Assembly: GCF_014229645.1 (NCBI RefSeq)
Contig: NZ_JAATOD010000005.1
Location: 100,205 to 164,204 of the forward strand
DNA: 64,000 nucleotides
Direction: 5' to 3'
Source of the DNA: Listeria swaminathanii
GTDB lineage: Bacteria > Bacillota > Bacilli > Lactobacillales > Listeriaceae
A program made the position numbers and the translations under genes. This document shows positions 57,603 through 64,000 of the stretch, one piece after another. Below the pieces are notes generated by a model, which was given only the letters and a program-made list of their open reading frames with translations, was not told the DNA's origin and made no database searches. The stretch's first letter is position 1; the number at the start of each line of letters is the position of its first letter.

Positions 57603-58472
57603 TCACATTGCTTGTGTAACGTAAATCGCAATGACATAACCTTCATCGTTTAACATATAGTCTACTGTATATGTTTTATTTATAGATGGGGACTGGTAAA
57701 CGAATGATTCATCGGAAACGGTTTGTGTAAGAGTAGCGTCAGATTCCATATAATCTCGTGCTAATTCTGTTAAATGACCTTTGTCTAAATCTTTTCGAAT
57801 CGTACTTTCGTCACCTAATTGTATAATTACTTGAAAGATTTCATCGTTTTCTACTATAGAGTAGAGTACATCAAGTTCTTCATCTTTATAAAGTATATCA
57901 TCCTCTTTTGTTAAACTATCTTTACTGGCTAAAGTACCATATACAGTATCATCAGAAGGAGTGTTTTCATCATTCATTGCAGCTTTTGCAGCGGCAGCCT
58001 CTTCTTCTTGTTTTGCTTTTTCCTCCGCTTCTTTACGTTCCTTTTCAGCTTTCTCGGCTTCCTCTTTTTGTTTAGCCTCTTGTTTAGCCATGTTGTCGTT
58101 ATATGCTTTTGAATTGTTATTAATAATTACACTATATTCCTCGTCTTCATAGTTTTTTCTAACTGCTATAAGTTTTGCATAGACTCTTGCTTCAGAATCG
58201 CTGTTTATAATTTTGGTAAAAGTAAATCTTCCATCACTATCTTGTTTAACTGTTGTGCCATCAATGGATAATTTGGCTTTAGGATCCACTGTTCCTTCTA
58301 TAAGCGCTTTCCCATTTTCATCAGTCGTTACAGTAGTTTGGTCAATAGTTAGTTCAATTTCTTTCTTGGTAAGTTCCTGGCTTTCTTCTTTTTTCTCTGT
58401 ATTTCCACAAGCTACTGTCCAAAAACTGAAAAGCATTAAAATGCTTAACAACAACAAACATCTTTTTTTCAT
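57603..58472 (-). CDS. Lipoprotein with Ig-like domain and Glu/Lys-rich coiled coil, unknown function
   Basis: 289 residues from the ATG at 58472, chosen because MKKRCLLLLSILMLFSFWTVAC is a proper lipoprotein signal (lipobox TVAC, Cys 22); the open frame continues upstream without such features. After the Cys comes a short Glu/Lys linker, then a beta-sandwich-like domain (TVTTDENGKALIEGTVDPKA, residues about 45-115), a charged coiled coil (EEAEKAEKERKEAEEKAK, near residues 130-175) and a C-terminal alpha/beta domain. Probably a surface-anchored envelope protein. Terminator downstream; no operon partner. Confidence 0.75.
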   Translation of the reverse strand: MKKRCLLLLSILMLFSFWTVACGNTEKKEESQELTKKEIELTIDQTTVTTDENGKALIEGTVDPKAKLSIDGTTVKQDSDGRFTFTKIINSDSEARVYAKLIAVRKNYEDEEYSVIINNNSKAYNDNMAKQEAKQKEEAEKAEKERKEAEEKAKQEEEAAAAKAAMNDENTPSDDTVYGTLASKDSLTKEDDILYKDEELDVLYSIVENDEIFQVIIQLGDESTIRKDLDKGHLTELARDYMESDATLTQTVSDESFVYQSPSINKTYTVDYMLNDEGYVIAIYVTQAM

Positions 58473-58716
58473 TTTCTCTTGGCTCCCTTTTCTATTTAGA
58501 TACATAAACGCAACTGTCATTATAGCATGAGTCATCTAATCTTTTTTAAAATGTACCATATATGATACTTTATCTATGGAGTTTTTTATTAAAACTAATT
58601 GTTCGTGATAAAAATTAAGTATTTCATTCCCTTTTCAGTTATGCAGTTCATTTATGTGCTATGATTTTACTATCGATATGTTTTAAATGAATTTAAAATA
58701 TTGGGAAGTGAGCTAT

Positions 58717-59079
58717 ATGAAAAAATATAAAAAATGGTGGATAACATTAGGTAGTTTGCTAGTTCTTTGCTTAATCACATATGTATATTGGTTCGCAATA
58801 CCAAAATATACGGCGAATAAGGCAACGGATAAATATCTAACGGAACAAGAAATAAAACCCAGTCAGATTGAGATTAGAGAGATAAAGAAAGACTGGAAAA
58901 TGGGTGGCTATCTTACTAAAATTGTATTAAAAGATGATCCGGATTTGAAATATGAGTATAGTTATGATAAAAGATTTAAATTTTCATATCATATTTTTGT
59001 CATTGCATTTAAAGATAGGTCGAGTCAAGAAGAAAACCAGATGAAGCATCCCCCTTTACCAGGGCAATTTGATGATTAA
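58717..59079 (+). CDS. Small membrane-anchored protein, DUF3139-like
   Basis: 120 residues from the ATG at 58717, preceded by GGGAAGTGAG. One N-terminal membrane helix (WWITLGSLLVLCLITYVYWFA near residues 6-26) is followed by a polar extracytoplasmic domain with KDWKMGGYLTKIVLKDDPDL. Resembles DUF3139 proteins, common in accessory regions of Listeria and related genera; function unknown. Codon use is AT-rich like the preceding genes. Confidence 0.6.
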   Translation: MKKYKKWWITLGSLLVLCLITYVYWFAIPKYTANKATDKYLTEQEIKPSQIEIREIKKDWKMGGYLTKIVLKDDPDLKYEYSYDKRFKFSYHIFVIAFKDRSSQEENQMKHPPLPGQFDD

Positions 59080-59155
59080 AGGGGAAGAAGGGATTTAATA
59101 AATTACTTGTTTATGTATTGACCATAACTTCTAAAATAAAAAGGAGACCACCACA

Positions 59156-59497
59156 ATGAAAAAGACATCAATCATTTTTATTTTTTGCGCACTACTATTC
59201 CTAACAGCGTGCTCAACCACTGAAAAACAAACACAAACCACCGAAGCAACAGGCACGATAGAAGAAGTAGAAACAGAATCTATTTTAATCAAAAATTTCA
59301 AAGAAAAAAACGACCCAGAATCCAGCGTGCGTTTCCAAATCACAGACAAATACTACGACGAAGCGGGAAACAAAATCAAACTAACCAAAAATGACAACGT
59401 AAAAATCATTTTAACAAAAGACTTCCCAATCCAAGAAACCCACCCAGCCCAAATAGACTCCAAATACGTCCAAAAAATCATCGTACTAAACAAATAA
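59156..59497 (+). CDS. Small DUF3221-like lipoprotein
   Basis: 113 residues. Signal MKKTSIIFIFCALLFLTAC with lipobox LTAC (Cys 19), then a Thr/Gln/Glu linker and a small OB-like beta domain (TGTIEEVETESILIKNF to KNDNVKIILTKDF). Similar small DUF3221 lipoproteins are frequent in Listeria and Bacillus; function unknown. AAGGAGACCACC ribosome site. Own terminator follows directly. Confidence 0.7.
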   Translation: MKKTSIIFIFCALLFLTACSTTEKQTQTTEATGTIEEVETESILIKNFKEKNDPESSVRFQITDKYYDEAGNKIKLTKNDNVKIILTKDFPIQETHPAQIDSKYVQKIIVLNK

Positions 59498-59526
59498 AAC
59501 TCTCTCACCCGCAGAGAGTTTTTTCT
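59497..59526 (+). terminator. Terminator after the DUF3221-like gene
   Basis: AAACTCTCT / AGAGAGTTT hairpin with a seven-base loop and Ts. Confidence 0.88.
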
Positions 59527-59552
59527 TTCCTCAAAAAATAAAATCAAAACCC

Positions 59553-59583
59553 TTGCCTTGGTGTGAACTCCAAGGTTTATAAT
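59553..59583 (+). promoter_or_regulatory. MerR-type promoter/operator
   Basis: TTGCCT at 59553-59558 and TATAAT at 59578-59583 are separated by 19 bases, the overlong spacing activated by MerR-family DNA twisting. The spacer contains the inverted repeat CCTTGG / CCAAGG (59556-59561 and 59570-59575). The regulator gene lies directly downstream. Confidence 0.88.
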
Positions 59584-59617
59584 TCTATATGTAAAGAACG
59601 AAACGAGGTGATGGATG

Positions 59618-60040
59618 ATGAATATCAAACAAGCGGCCGATATGTTTGGACTTACGGTAGATACGCTGCGTTATTACGAGCGGGTTGGTGTTATTCCGCC
59701 AGTCCACCGGAACGAAAGTGGTTATCGGGACTACCAAACAAGTGATTTGAACTGGGTTTATCTCGTGAAAAATTTGCGGAATGCGGGATTGTCGGTGGAA
59801 TCTTTAATTGAGTTTGCCACCCTTGCCCAACTAAGAGAAACGCAAAATGTTGAAGCAGCGCAGAAACAAATATTGATTGATCAGCTAAAAGAATTAGATG
59901 AAAAGCTAACGGAGATGAAGCAAGTTAGAGATCTGCTCGTATACAAAATCGATACGTACGACAGCCATATTTCCCAGTTTAAAACAAGGGAGTTAACGGC
60001 AGATAATGTAGAAAAATTGTGGGAACGGGACAAATTTTAA
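59618..60040 (+). CDS. MerR-family transcriptional regulator
   Basis: 140 residues. N-terminal winged helix MNIKQAADMFGLTVDTLRYYERVGVIPP (residues 1-28) and GYRDYQTSDLNWVYLVKNLRNAGLSVESL, then a long dimerisation coiled coil (IDQLKELDEKLTEMKQVRDL) and a short C-terminus with no cysteine, so not a metal sensor of the classic type. It resembles AdhR/NmlR-type regulators of aldehyde stress. The operator lies in its own promoter; ATGs at 59615 and 59618 both follow GAGGTG. It is 21 bases upstream of the reductase gene. Confidence 0.88.
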   Translation: MNIKQAADMFGLTVDTLRYYERVGVIPPVHRNESGYRDYQTSDLNWVYLVKNLRNAGLSVESLIEFATLAQLRETQNVEAAQKQILIDQLKELDEKLTEMKQVRDLLVYKIDTYDSHISQFKTRELTADNVEKLWERDKF

Positions 60041-60061
60041 AGACAATAGGAGGTTTTTTAT

Positions 60062-60913
60062 ATGAAAACAGTGAAATTGAACAATGGTGTAGAAGTACCT
60101 ATTCTTGGTTTTGGGACTTATCAAATTACTGATGCAGCTGAAGCGGAACAAGCGGTCAAAGATGCGATTGCTGCTGGATATCGTCATATTGATACCGCGC
60201 AAAGCTATATGAATGAGGAAGCGGTAGGTCGCGGGATTGCTAGGTCTGGTGTGGATCGTAAAGAACTATTTATTACAACGAAAATCTGGGTAGAAAATGT
60301 GAGTTATAAAGGTGTTATGAGTTCGCTTGATCGGTCGTTAAAACGGTTAGGCGTGGATTATATTGATTTGCTGCTAATACATCAACCATTCAATGATATT
60401 TACGGAGCATGGATGGCGATGGAAGAATTACAAGCAGCCGGTAAAATTAGAGCAATCGGCGTATCGAATTTTAGCGTGGATCGTGTAATTGACTTGGCTT
60501 CATTCAATGACGTAACACCACAAGTGAACCAAATTGAAGTCAATCCCTTCCAACAACAAACTGAAAATCTAGAAGTTTTGCGAAATGAAGGCGTTGCGGT
60601 GGAAGCGTGGGCGCCATTTGCAGAAGGTAAAAATGATATCTTTAACAATCCTGTTTTAACAAAAATTGGTGCGAAATATGAAAAATCTGCTGCGCAAGTA
60701 ATTTTACGTTGGTTGGTGGAGCAGGATATCATCGTTTTGGCTAAATCTGTAAAACCGGAGAGAATGGCTCAAAATTTAGCTGTTTTTGATTTTGAATTAA
60801 CGGCAGCGGATAAAGAAGAAATCGCTAGTTTAAACCAAGGGCAAAGTCAGTTTTTCTCGCATGCTGATCCAGAAATGGTTAAATGGATGGCGAGCCGGAA
60901 ATTGAATGTGTAA
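60062..60913 (+). CDS. Aldo/keto reductase
   Basis: 283 residues, NADPH-dependent TIM-barrel oxidoreductase. The catalytic tetrad is visible: Asp in HIDTAQSYMNEEAVG near residue 45 with Tyr 50, Lys in ITTKIW near residue 75, and His in DLLLIHQPFND near residue 107. Cofactor segments IGVSNF and the C-terminal LAKSVKPERMAQNL are typical. Co-transcribed with a MerR regulator, which suggests induction by reactive carbonyls. AGGAGG ribosome site. Confidence 0.92.
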   Translation: MKTVKLNNGVEVPILGFGTYQITDAAEAEQAVKDAIAAGYRHIDTAQSYMNEEAVGRGIARSGVDRKELFITTKIWVENVSYKGVMSSLDRSLKRLGVDYIDLLLIHQPFNDIYGAWMAMEELQAAGKIRAIGVSNFSVDRVIDLASFNDVTPQVNQIEVNPFQQQTENLEVLRNEGVAVEAWAPFAEGKNDIFNNPVLTKIGAKYEKSAAQVILRWLVEQDIIVLAKSVKPERMAQNLAVFDFELTAADKEEIASLNQGQSQFFSHADPEMVKWMASRKLNV

Positions 60914-60930
60914 GTAAATTCCTGCAAATA

Positions 60931-60967
60931 AAAACGAGGTCTGCGGATGTGCAGAACCTCGTTTTTT
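60931..60967. terminator. Bidirectional terminator
   Basis: AAAACGAGGT-CTGC / GCAG-A-ACCTCGTTTT between convergent genes, T runs both ways. Confidence 0.88.
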
Positions 60968-60968
60968 A

Positions 60969-62495
60969 TTATCCTTTAATGTCGATAGCTTTAATCCAGC
61001 CTAATGAGTTATGGCTGTCTTTGATATGCAACCAATCTTCACCAAGAATAGTGGCTGTTTGGTCAACTACTAATAGTTTTCCGTAGTAGAAACCAACTGC
61101 TTTTGACTTAGTGCTGTCTGCTTCTACTGGTTTATTGTAAAGTGTCGCTGTTGGATCTTGGACGTAAACGACTTGTGTTGCTGGTCTTTCTGCAGCGGGA
61201 GTGTAAAAGATGTTTAAGTCTTTTTGGCTAACCCAACCAACAATTTTTCCGTCTAATTTAAACTGATACCAAAGTGTATTCCCAACTTTAGCGCGCGTTA
61301 CAAGTTCTAGTTTTTCATTAGCGTAATCAGCAAGAGGTGTTAATTTTTCGGCGTTTTTTGTGTTGAATGGTGCTGTCCATACGTGGTCAGTTACTGCTTT
61401 GCTTACTGTAGCATAGCCATCGTAGGAAGTTTGTTCTGTGATACGGTCATATAGACGGTCGTTTAGTTTGTCAGCGCGACCCCATCCGATTACTTCGCCA
61501 CCTTCTGAAAGGCGGAACCAAGCATAGCCATCACGAGTGATTTTTTTATCTGCTTGAAGAGCTTTACGGTCATATTTTGCGATTGTGCCGTTATCGAACT
61601 GCTTTTCAGGATTAGGCAGACGGTAAATATGTGCGTTTAAATCATCGACATATTTTGTAAGATTAACATTTTCATCTTCTTTTTGGTGATAGCTTGTGCT
61701 TAGTGCATTACTATTCACCCAACCGATATCTTTGTTGTTCTCACGAATAAAGTACCACTGGCCTTTTTCAGTTTTGGCTTCCCAAGAAATTTCCAAGTTG
61801 CGACCTGTATAATTTTTAAGGGTGCCGAGCTGTTTTGAGTTTGCGGTATTGTACGGTGCGGACCAAATAACTTCTTGGTCTTTGTTCGCGGCTACTGTAG
61901 CAATAGCTGCTAAGGCTTGATCGGATTCAATTTTATCGTAAATGACATCATATTGATCTAAGTTGTAACGTTCAATGATTGTTACTAATTTAGAAACGTA
62001 ACCTGGATCCGTCGCGTAGCCACCGTCTTTGATAGCTTGCAGTGCTTTGCGGTAATCTGTTTCACCAACAGCACCTTGGTAACGGTCATTTTCGGTAATT
62101 AAAGCTGTGTGATCTTCAATGGATTCTTTCCAACTTGGGTAGACTCGGAAGTTAGCAGTAGTTGACCCGGAAGCTTCCATCGTCCCCATTGAAACCGATT
62201 TTCCTTTGTAAGTTCCTTTAATACCAAATAAATTATTGGAGTTCTGACTTAAACCACTTTCACCCCAGTTAGATTCTAAAATAGCTTGAGCGAGCGTTAC
62301 ACTCGTCAGCAGTTTACCATCGCGATATCCATCTTGAGCCGCTGGTAAAATTTCATCGATAAAAGCTTGTTGCGAAGTAGTAAGATTAGCCTGAGCATTG
62401 CTACTACCTCCTGATTCTGCACCAGCATTTATAGAAACGACTAAAAATGCTACTATCAGCAGAATGATCCCTGGTTTTATAAACTTTTTGTTCAA
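60969..62495 (-). CDS. GW-module autolysin with N-acetylglucosaminidase (GH73) domain
   Basis: About 508 residues from a TTG at 62495, ten bases after AAAGGAG. The ATG at 62528 would add 11 residues that encode that ribosome site. A signal peptide (KPGIILLIVAFLVVSINAGA) directs export. Residues about 45-190 form a GH73 muramidase/glucosaminidase domain with the catalytic Glu in TLAQAILESNWGESGLSQNS and NNLFGIKGTYKG. Four GW modules follow, ending in WVNSNAL, WGRADKL, WVSQKDL and WIKAIDI, which bind lipoteichoic acid and keep the enzyme at the surface. It corresponds to the Lmo2591-type Listeria autolysin. Facing terminator shared with the reductase. Confidence 0.88.
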   Translation of the reverse strand: MNKKFIKPGIILLIVAFLVVSINAGAESGGSSNAQANLTTSQQAFIDEILPAAQDGYRDGKLLTSVTLAQAILESNWGESGLSQNSNNLFGIKGTYKGKSVSMGTMEASGSTTANFRVYPSWKESIEDHTALITENDRYQGAVGETDYRKALQAIKDGGYATDPGYVSKLVTIIERYNLDQYDVIYDKIESDQALAAIATVAANKDQEVIWSAPYNTANSKQLGTLKNYTGRNLEISWEAKTEKGQWYFIRENNKDIGWVNSNALSTSYHQKEDENVNLTKYVDDLNAHIYRLPNPEKQFDNGTIAKYDRKALQADKKITRDGYAWFRLSEGGEVIGWGRADKLNDRLYDRITEQTSYDGYATVSKAVTDHVWTAPFNTKNAEKLTPLADYANEKLELVTRAKVGNTLWYQFKLDGKIVGWVSQKDLNIFYTPAAERPATQVVYVQDPTATLYNKPVEADSTKSKAVGFYYGKLLVVDQTATILGEDWLHIKDSHNSLGWIKAIDIKG

Positions 62496-62713
62496 ATTCC
62501 ATTGCACTCCTTTATATATATCTGCCACTATAGTATCAATAAATAAGTTGGAAAAACTATTACATTTCTATGACGAAAAACAACTGAATCGCCAAAGCTA
62601 TTGGCGCGCAACGGCTAAACTGCAAAATCTTAAATATGTAAATTTTGTGAAAATCCCTTCAAATTGTTTTTATAAAGAAGAAACAAGCAATATGTGAAAA
62701 AATAAAACAGCCA

Positions 62714-62722
62714 TGCTATAAT
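62714..62722 (+). promoter_or_regulatory. Extended -10 promoter for the Mrp/SalA gene
   Basis: TGCTATAAT is a perfect extended -10; the -35 region is weak. 42 bases before the start codon. Confidence 0.55.
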
Positions 62723-62763
62723 AAAAAGTATGTCAGCGCATTCATTTTTGGAGGTTTTTATAT

Positions 62764-63792
62764 ATGTTAAACGAACAACAAATTACTAGATTGCTATATC
62801 GATTACAAGATCCTGTTTTAGAAGCTAGCTTAGAGGAAACAGAAGGTATTTTAGAAGTACAAGTACTTGAAGAAACAGCGAATATTAAGATCGCATTAGC
62901 TGATCCAGCAGTAGAAACGGATCATTTTGTTCATAATATAGAAGAACTTCTCACGCAATTTGGCGTAAATGAAATAAATATTGAGCTAGAATACCTACCC
63001 GCAGCAGTTATCGACCGTATTTTCCAAGCAAGAGATAACATACTCTCAGAAGCTAGTGAAACGAAATTCTTAGCAATAGCGAGTGGTAAAGGTGGCGTCG
63101 GGAAATCAACTGTCTCTGCTAATCTTGCAATTGCCCTAGCGCAACAAGGGGAAAAAGTAGGTTTGTTAGATGCTGATATATATGGGTTCAGTATTCCAGT
63201 ATTACTCGGAACAACAGAATCCCCACGCAAAGAAAATGGCCAAATCATCCCAGTTGAAACACACGGCATTCAAATGATTTCCATGGATTTTTTTGTAGAA
63301 CCTGGAGAGCCTGTAATTTGGCGCGGACCAATGCTAGGTAAAATGATTAAAATGTTTTTAGAAGAAGTAAGATGGGGAAAACTAGACTATTTACTTATCG
63401 ATTTACCACCTGGAACTGGAGATGTTGCGCTAGATATCCACACGCTTATCCCGAAATGCAATGAACTTATTGTTACAACACCACATTATGCAGCCGCGTC
63501 AGTTGCATCGCGAGCGGGATACATGGCAGCAAAAAACAACCATAAAATTATCGGTGTAATCGAAAATATGTCTTACCTCACTTTGGAAGATGGACAAGTA
63601 TTGAAAGTATTTGGACAAGGCGGCGGAGAAAAAGTAGCTGCAGACTTAGAAACACAACTTTTAATTCAACTGCCAATAGAACAACCAGAACCAAATGGAA
63701 ATGGCTATGTATCAGCTCTTTTCGACTCTTCAAGCGCTTCAGGAAAAGCATATAAAACCCTAGCAGAGAAAATAATTCCATATTTATCATAA
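62764..63792 (+). CDS. Mrp/ApbC-family P-loop ATPase, SalA-like
   Basis: 342 residues. N-terminal MIP18/DUF59-like domain (residues about 1-95), then a deviant Walker A ASGKGGVGKST near residue 107, a DLPPGTGD motif near residue 215 and IENMSY near residue 276. Iron-sulfur carriers of the Mrp family have a C-x-x-C shortly after IENMSY; here this region reads LTLEDGQVLKVFGQGGGE with no Cys. That matches Bacillus SalA, a regulator also encoded between rpsI, a wall hydrolase and rRNA genes. Function could be regulatory rather than Fe-S transfer. Ribosome site TTTGGAGG. Confidence 0.88.
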   Translation: MLNEQQITRLLYRLQDPVLEASLEETEGILEVQVLEETANIKIALADPAVETDHFVHNIEELLTQFGVNEINIELEYLPAAVIDRIFQARDNILSEASETKFLAIASGKGGVGKSTVSANLAIALAQQGEKVGLLDADIYGFSIPVLLGTTESPRKENGQIIPVETHGIQMISMDFFVEPGEPVIWRGPMLGKMIKMFLEEVRWGKLDYLLIDLPPGTGDVALDIHTLIPKCNELIVTTPHYAAASVASRAGYMAAKNNHKIIGVIENMSYLTLEDGQVLKVFGQGGGEKVAADLETQLLIQLPIEQPEPNGNGYVSALFDSSSASGKAYKTLAEKIIPYLS

Positions 63793-63809
63793 AAACTTTA
63801 TAAAAAGTA

Positions 63810-63838
63810 TTGACGAAATGCAAAAATCTTGGTATATT
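63810..63838 (+). promoter_or_regulatory. rRNA operon promoter
   Basis: TTGACG at 63810-63815, a 17-base spacer, and TATATT at 63833-63838, preceded by an A/T-rich upstream region. Layout and downstream leader are those of Bacillus-group rrn promoters. Confidence 0.85.
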
Positions 63839-63844
63839 TATAAA

Positions 63845-64000
63845 CGTTGCTGATGCGGACAAAACGCTTTCGCAACAAAAGAAACTGACCTTTGAAAACT
63901 GAACAAAGAAGAAGACGAAAAGCAATGAGACGTAAAGTCTCACTGGTAATCGCAGGGCAGAAAACAGAAAGCTGTTTTCAACAAAATAAACTAGTAATTT
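63845..64000 (+). ncRNA. Leader of an rRNA operon (16S gene lies beyond the window)
   Basis: The segment ACCTTTGAAAACTGAACAAA near 63889-63908 is the hallmark leader preceding 16S rRNA in Listeria and Bacillus. A stem GAGAC/GTCTC-like pairing lies near 63928-63943 and GAAAGC/GCTTTC-like pairing near 63968-63976. The mature 16S start is not reached. Confidence 0.8.

Noticed and set aside
58213..58530. 105-codon plus-strand open frame opposite the lipoprotein gene
   Set aside because: Antisense shadow; the minus-strand frame has a lipoprotein signal, ribosome site and terminator.

Overview
This window is chromosomal DNA of a low-GC Gram-positive bacterium, almost certainly Listeria and most likely L. 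monocytogenes or a close sister species. The evidence is gene content and order: a transketolase/epimerase pair, rpsL-rpsG-fusA-tuf, an ascorbate-type PTS operon, the flavin-based extracellular electron transfer (EET) locus, then the S10-spc-alpha ribosomal operons, ecfA1-ecfA2-ecfT-truA-rplM-rpsI, a GW-module autolysin, a Mrp/SalA ATPase and the start of an rRNA operon. Species assignment is from memory of families and synteny; no search was run.

Layout. 1-2.9 kb: end of a pentose-phosphate/sugar operon (epimerase fragment, transketolase, ribulose-phosphate epimerase). 3-6.4 kb: an acetyltransferase and two convergent, clearly paralogous HD-domain dGTPase-like genes. 6.4-11 kb: the str operon (S12, S7, EF-G, EF-Tu) with its own promoters and leader. 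11-15 kb: an AT-rich cassette of six genes (a small secreted protein, three membrane proteins, an ABC ATPase and an anchored extracytoplasmic protein), bracketed by two identical 43-bp copies of the tuf terminator; this is the best candidate for an undescribed system. 15-22.7 kb: a PRD regulator, PTS EIIA/EIIB/EIIC and four enzymes, a plausible but uncharacterised sugar-acid or lactone pathway under probable CcpA control. 22.7-26 kb: a SUKH-domain protein, a DUF4003-type protein and a lipoprotein phosphodiesterase. 26-34.6 kb: the EET locus (dmkB, eetB, eetA, ndh2 on the minus strand; pplA, fmnB, dmkA and a lone EcfT on the plus strand).

34.7-49.3 kb: a near-continuous block of ribosomal protein genes with secY, adk, infA and rpoA. 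Two genes below 60 codons (rpmD and rpmJ) are included. The map gene that follows adk in Bacillus is absent; about 390 bp of mostly noncoding leader takes its place. 49.4-52.4 kb: an AlkZ-like winged-helix protein, an acetamidase/formamidase-family protein and an MgtC-family membrane protein. 52.4-56.8 kb: the ECF vitamin transporter energising module, truA, and rplM-rpsI with a leader.

56.8-59.5 kb is accessory in character: a 27-codon tail resembling the C-terminus of a polymorphic toxin, an immunity-like gene broken by one nonsense codon, then small lipoprotein and membrane-protein genes. 59.5-64 kb: a MerR regulator plus aldo/keto reductase behind a 19-bp-spaced promoter, the GH73/GW autolysin, the Mrp/SalA ATPase, and the promoter and leader of an rRNA operon that runs off the right edge. 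No tRNA, CRISPR array, transposase or integrase was recognised.
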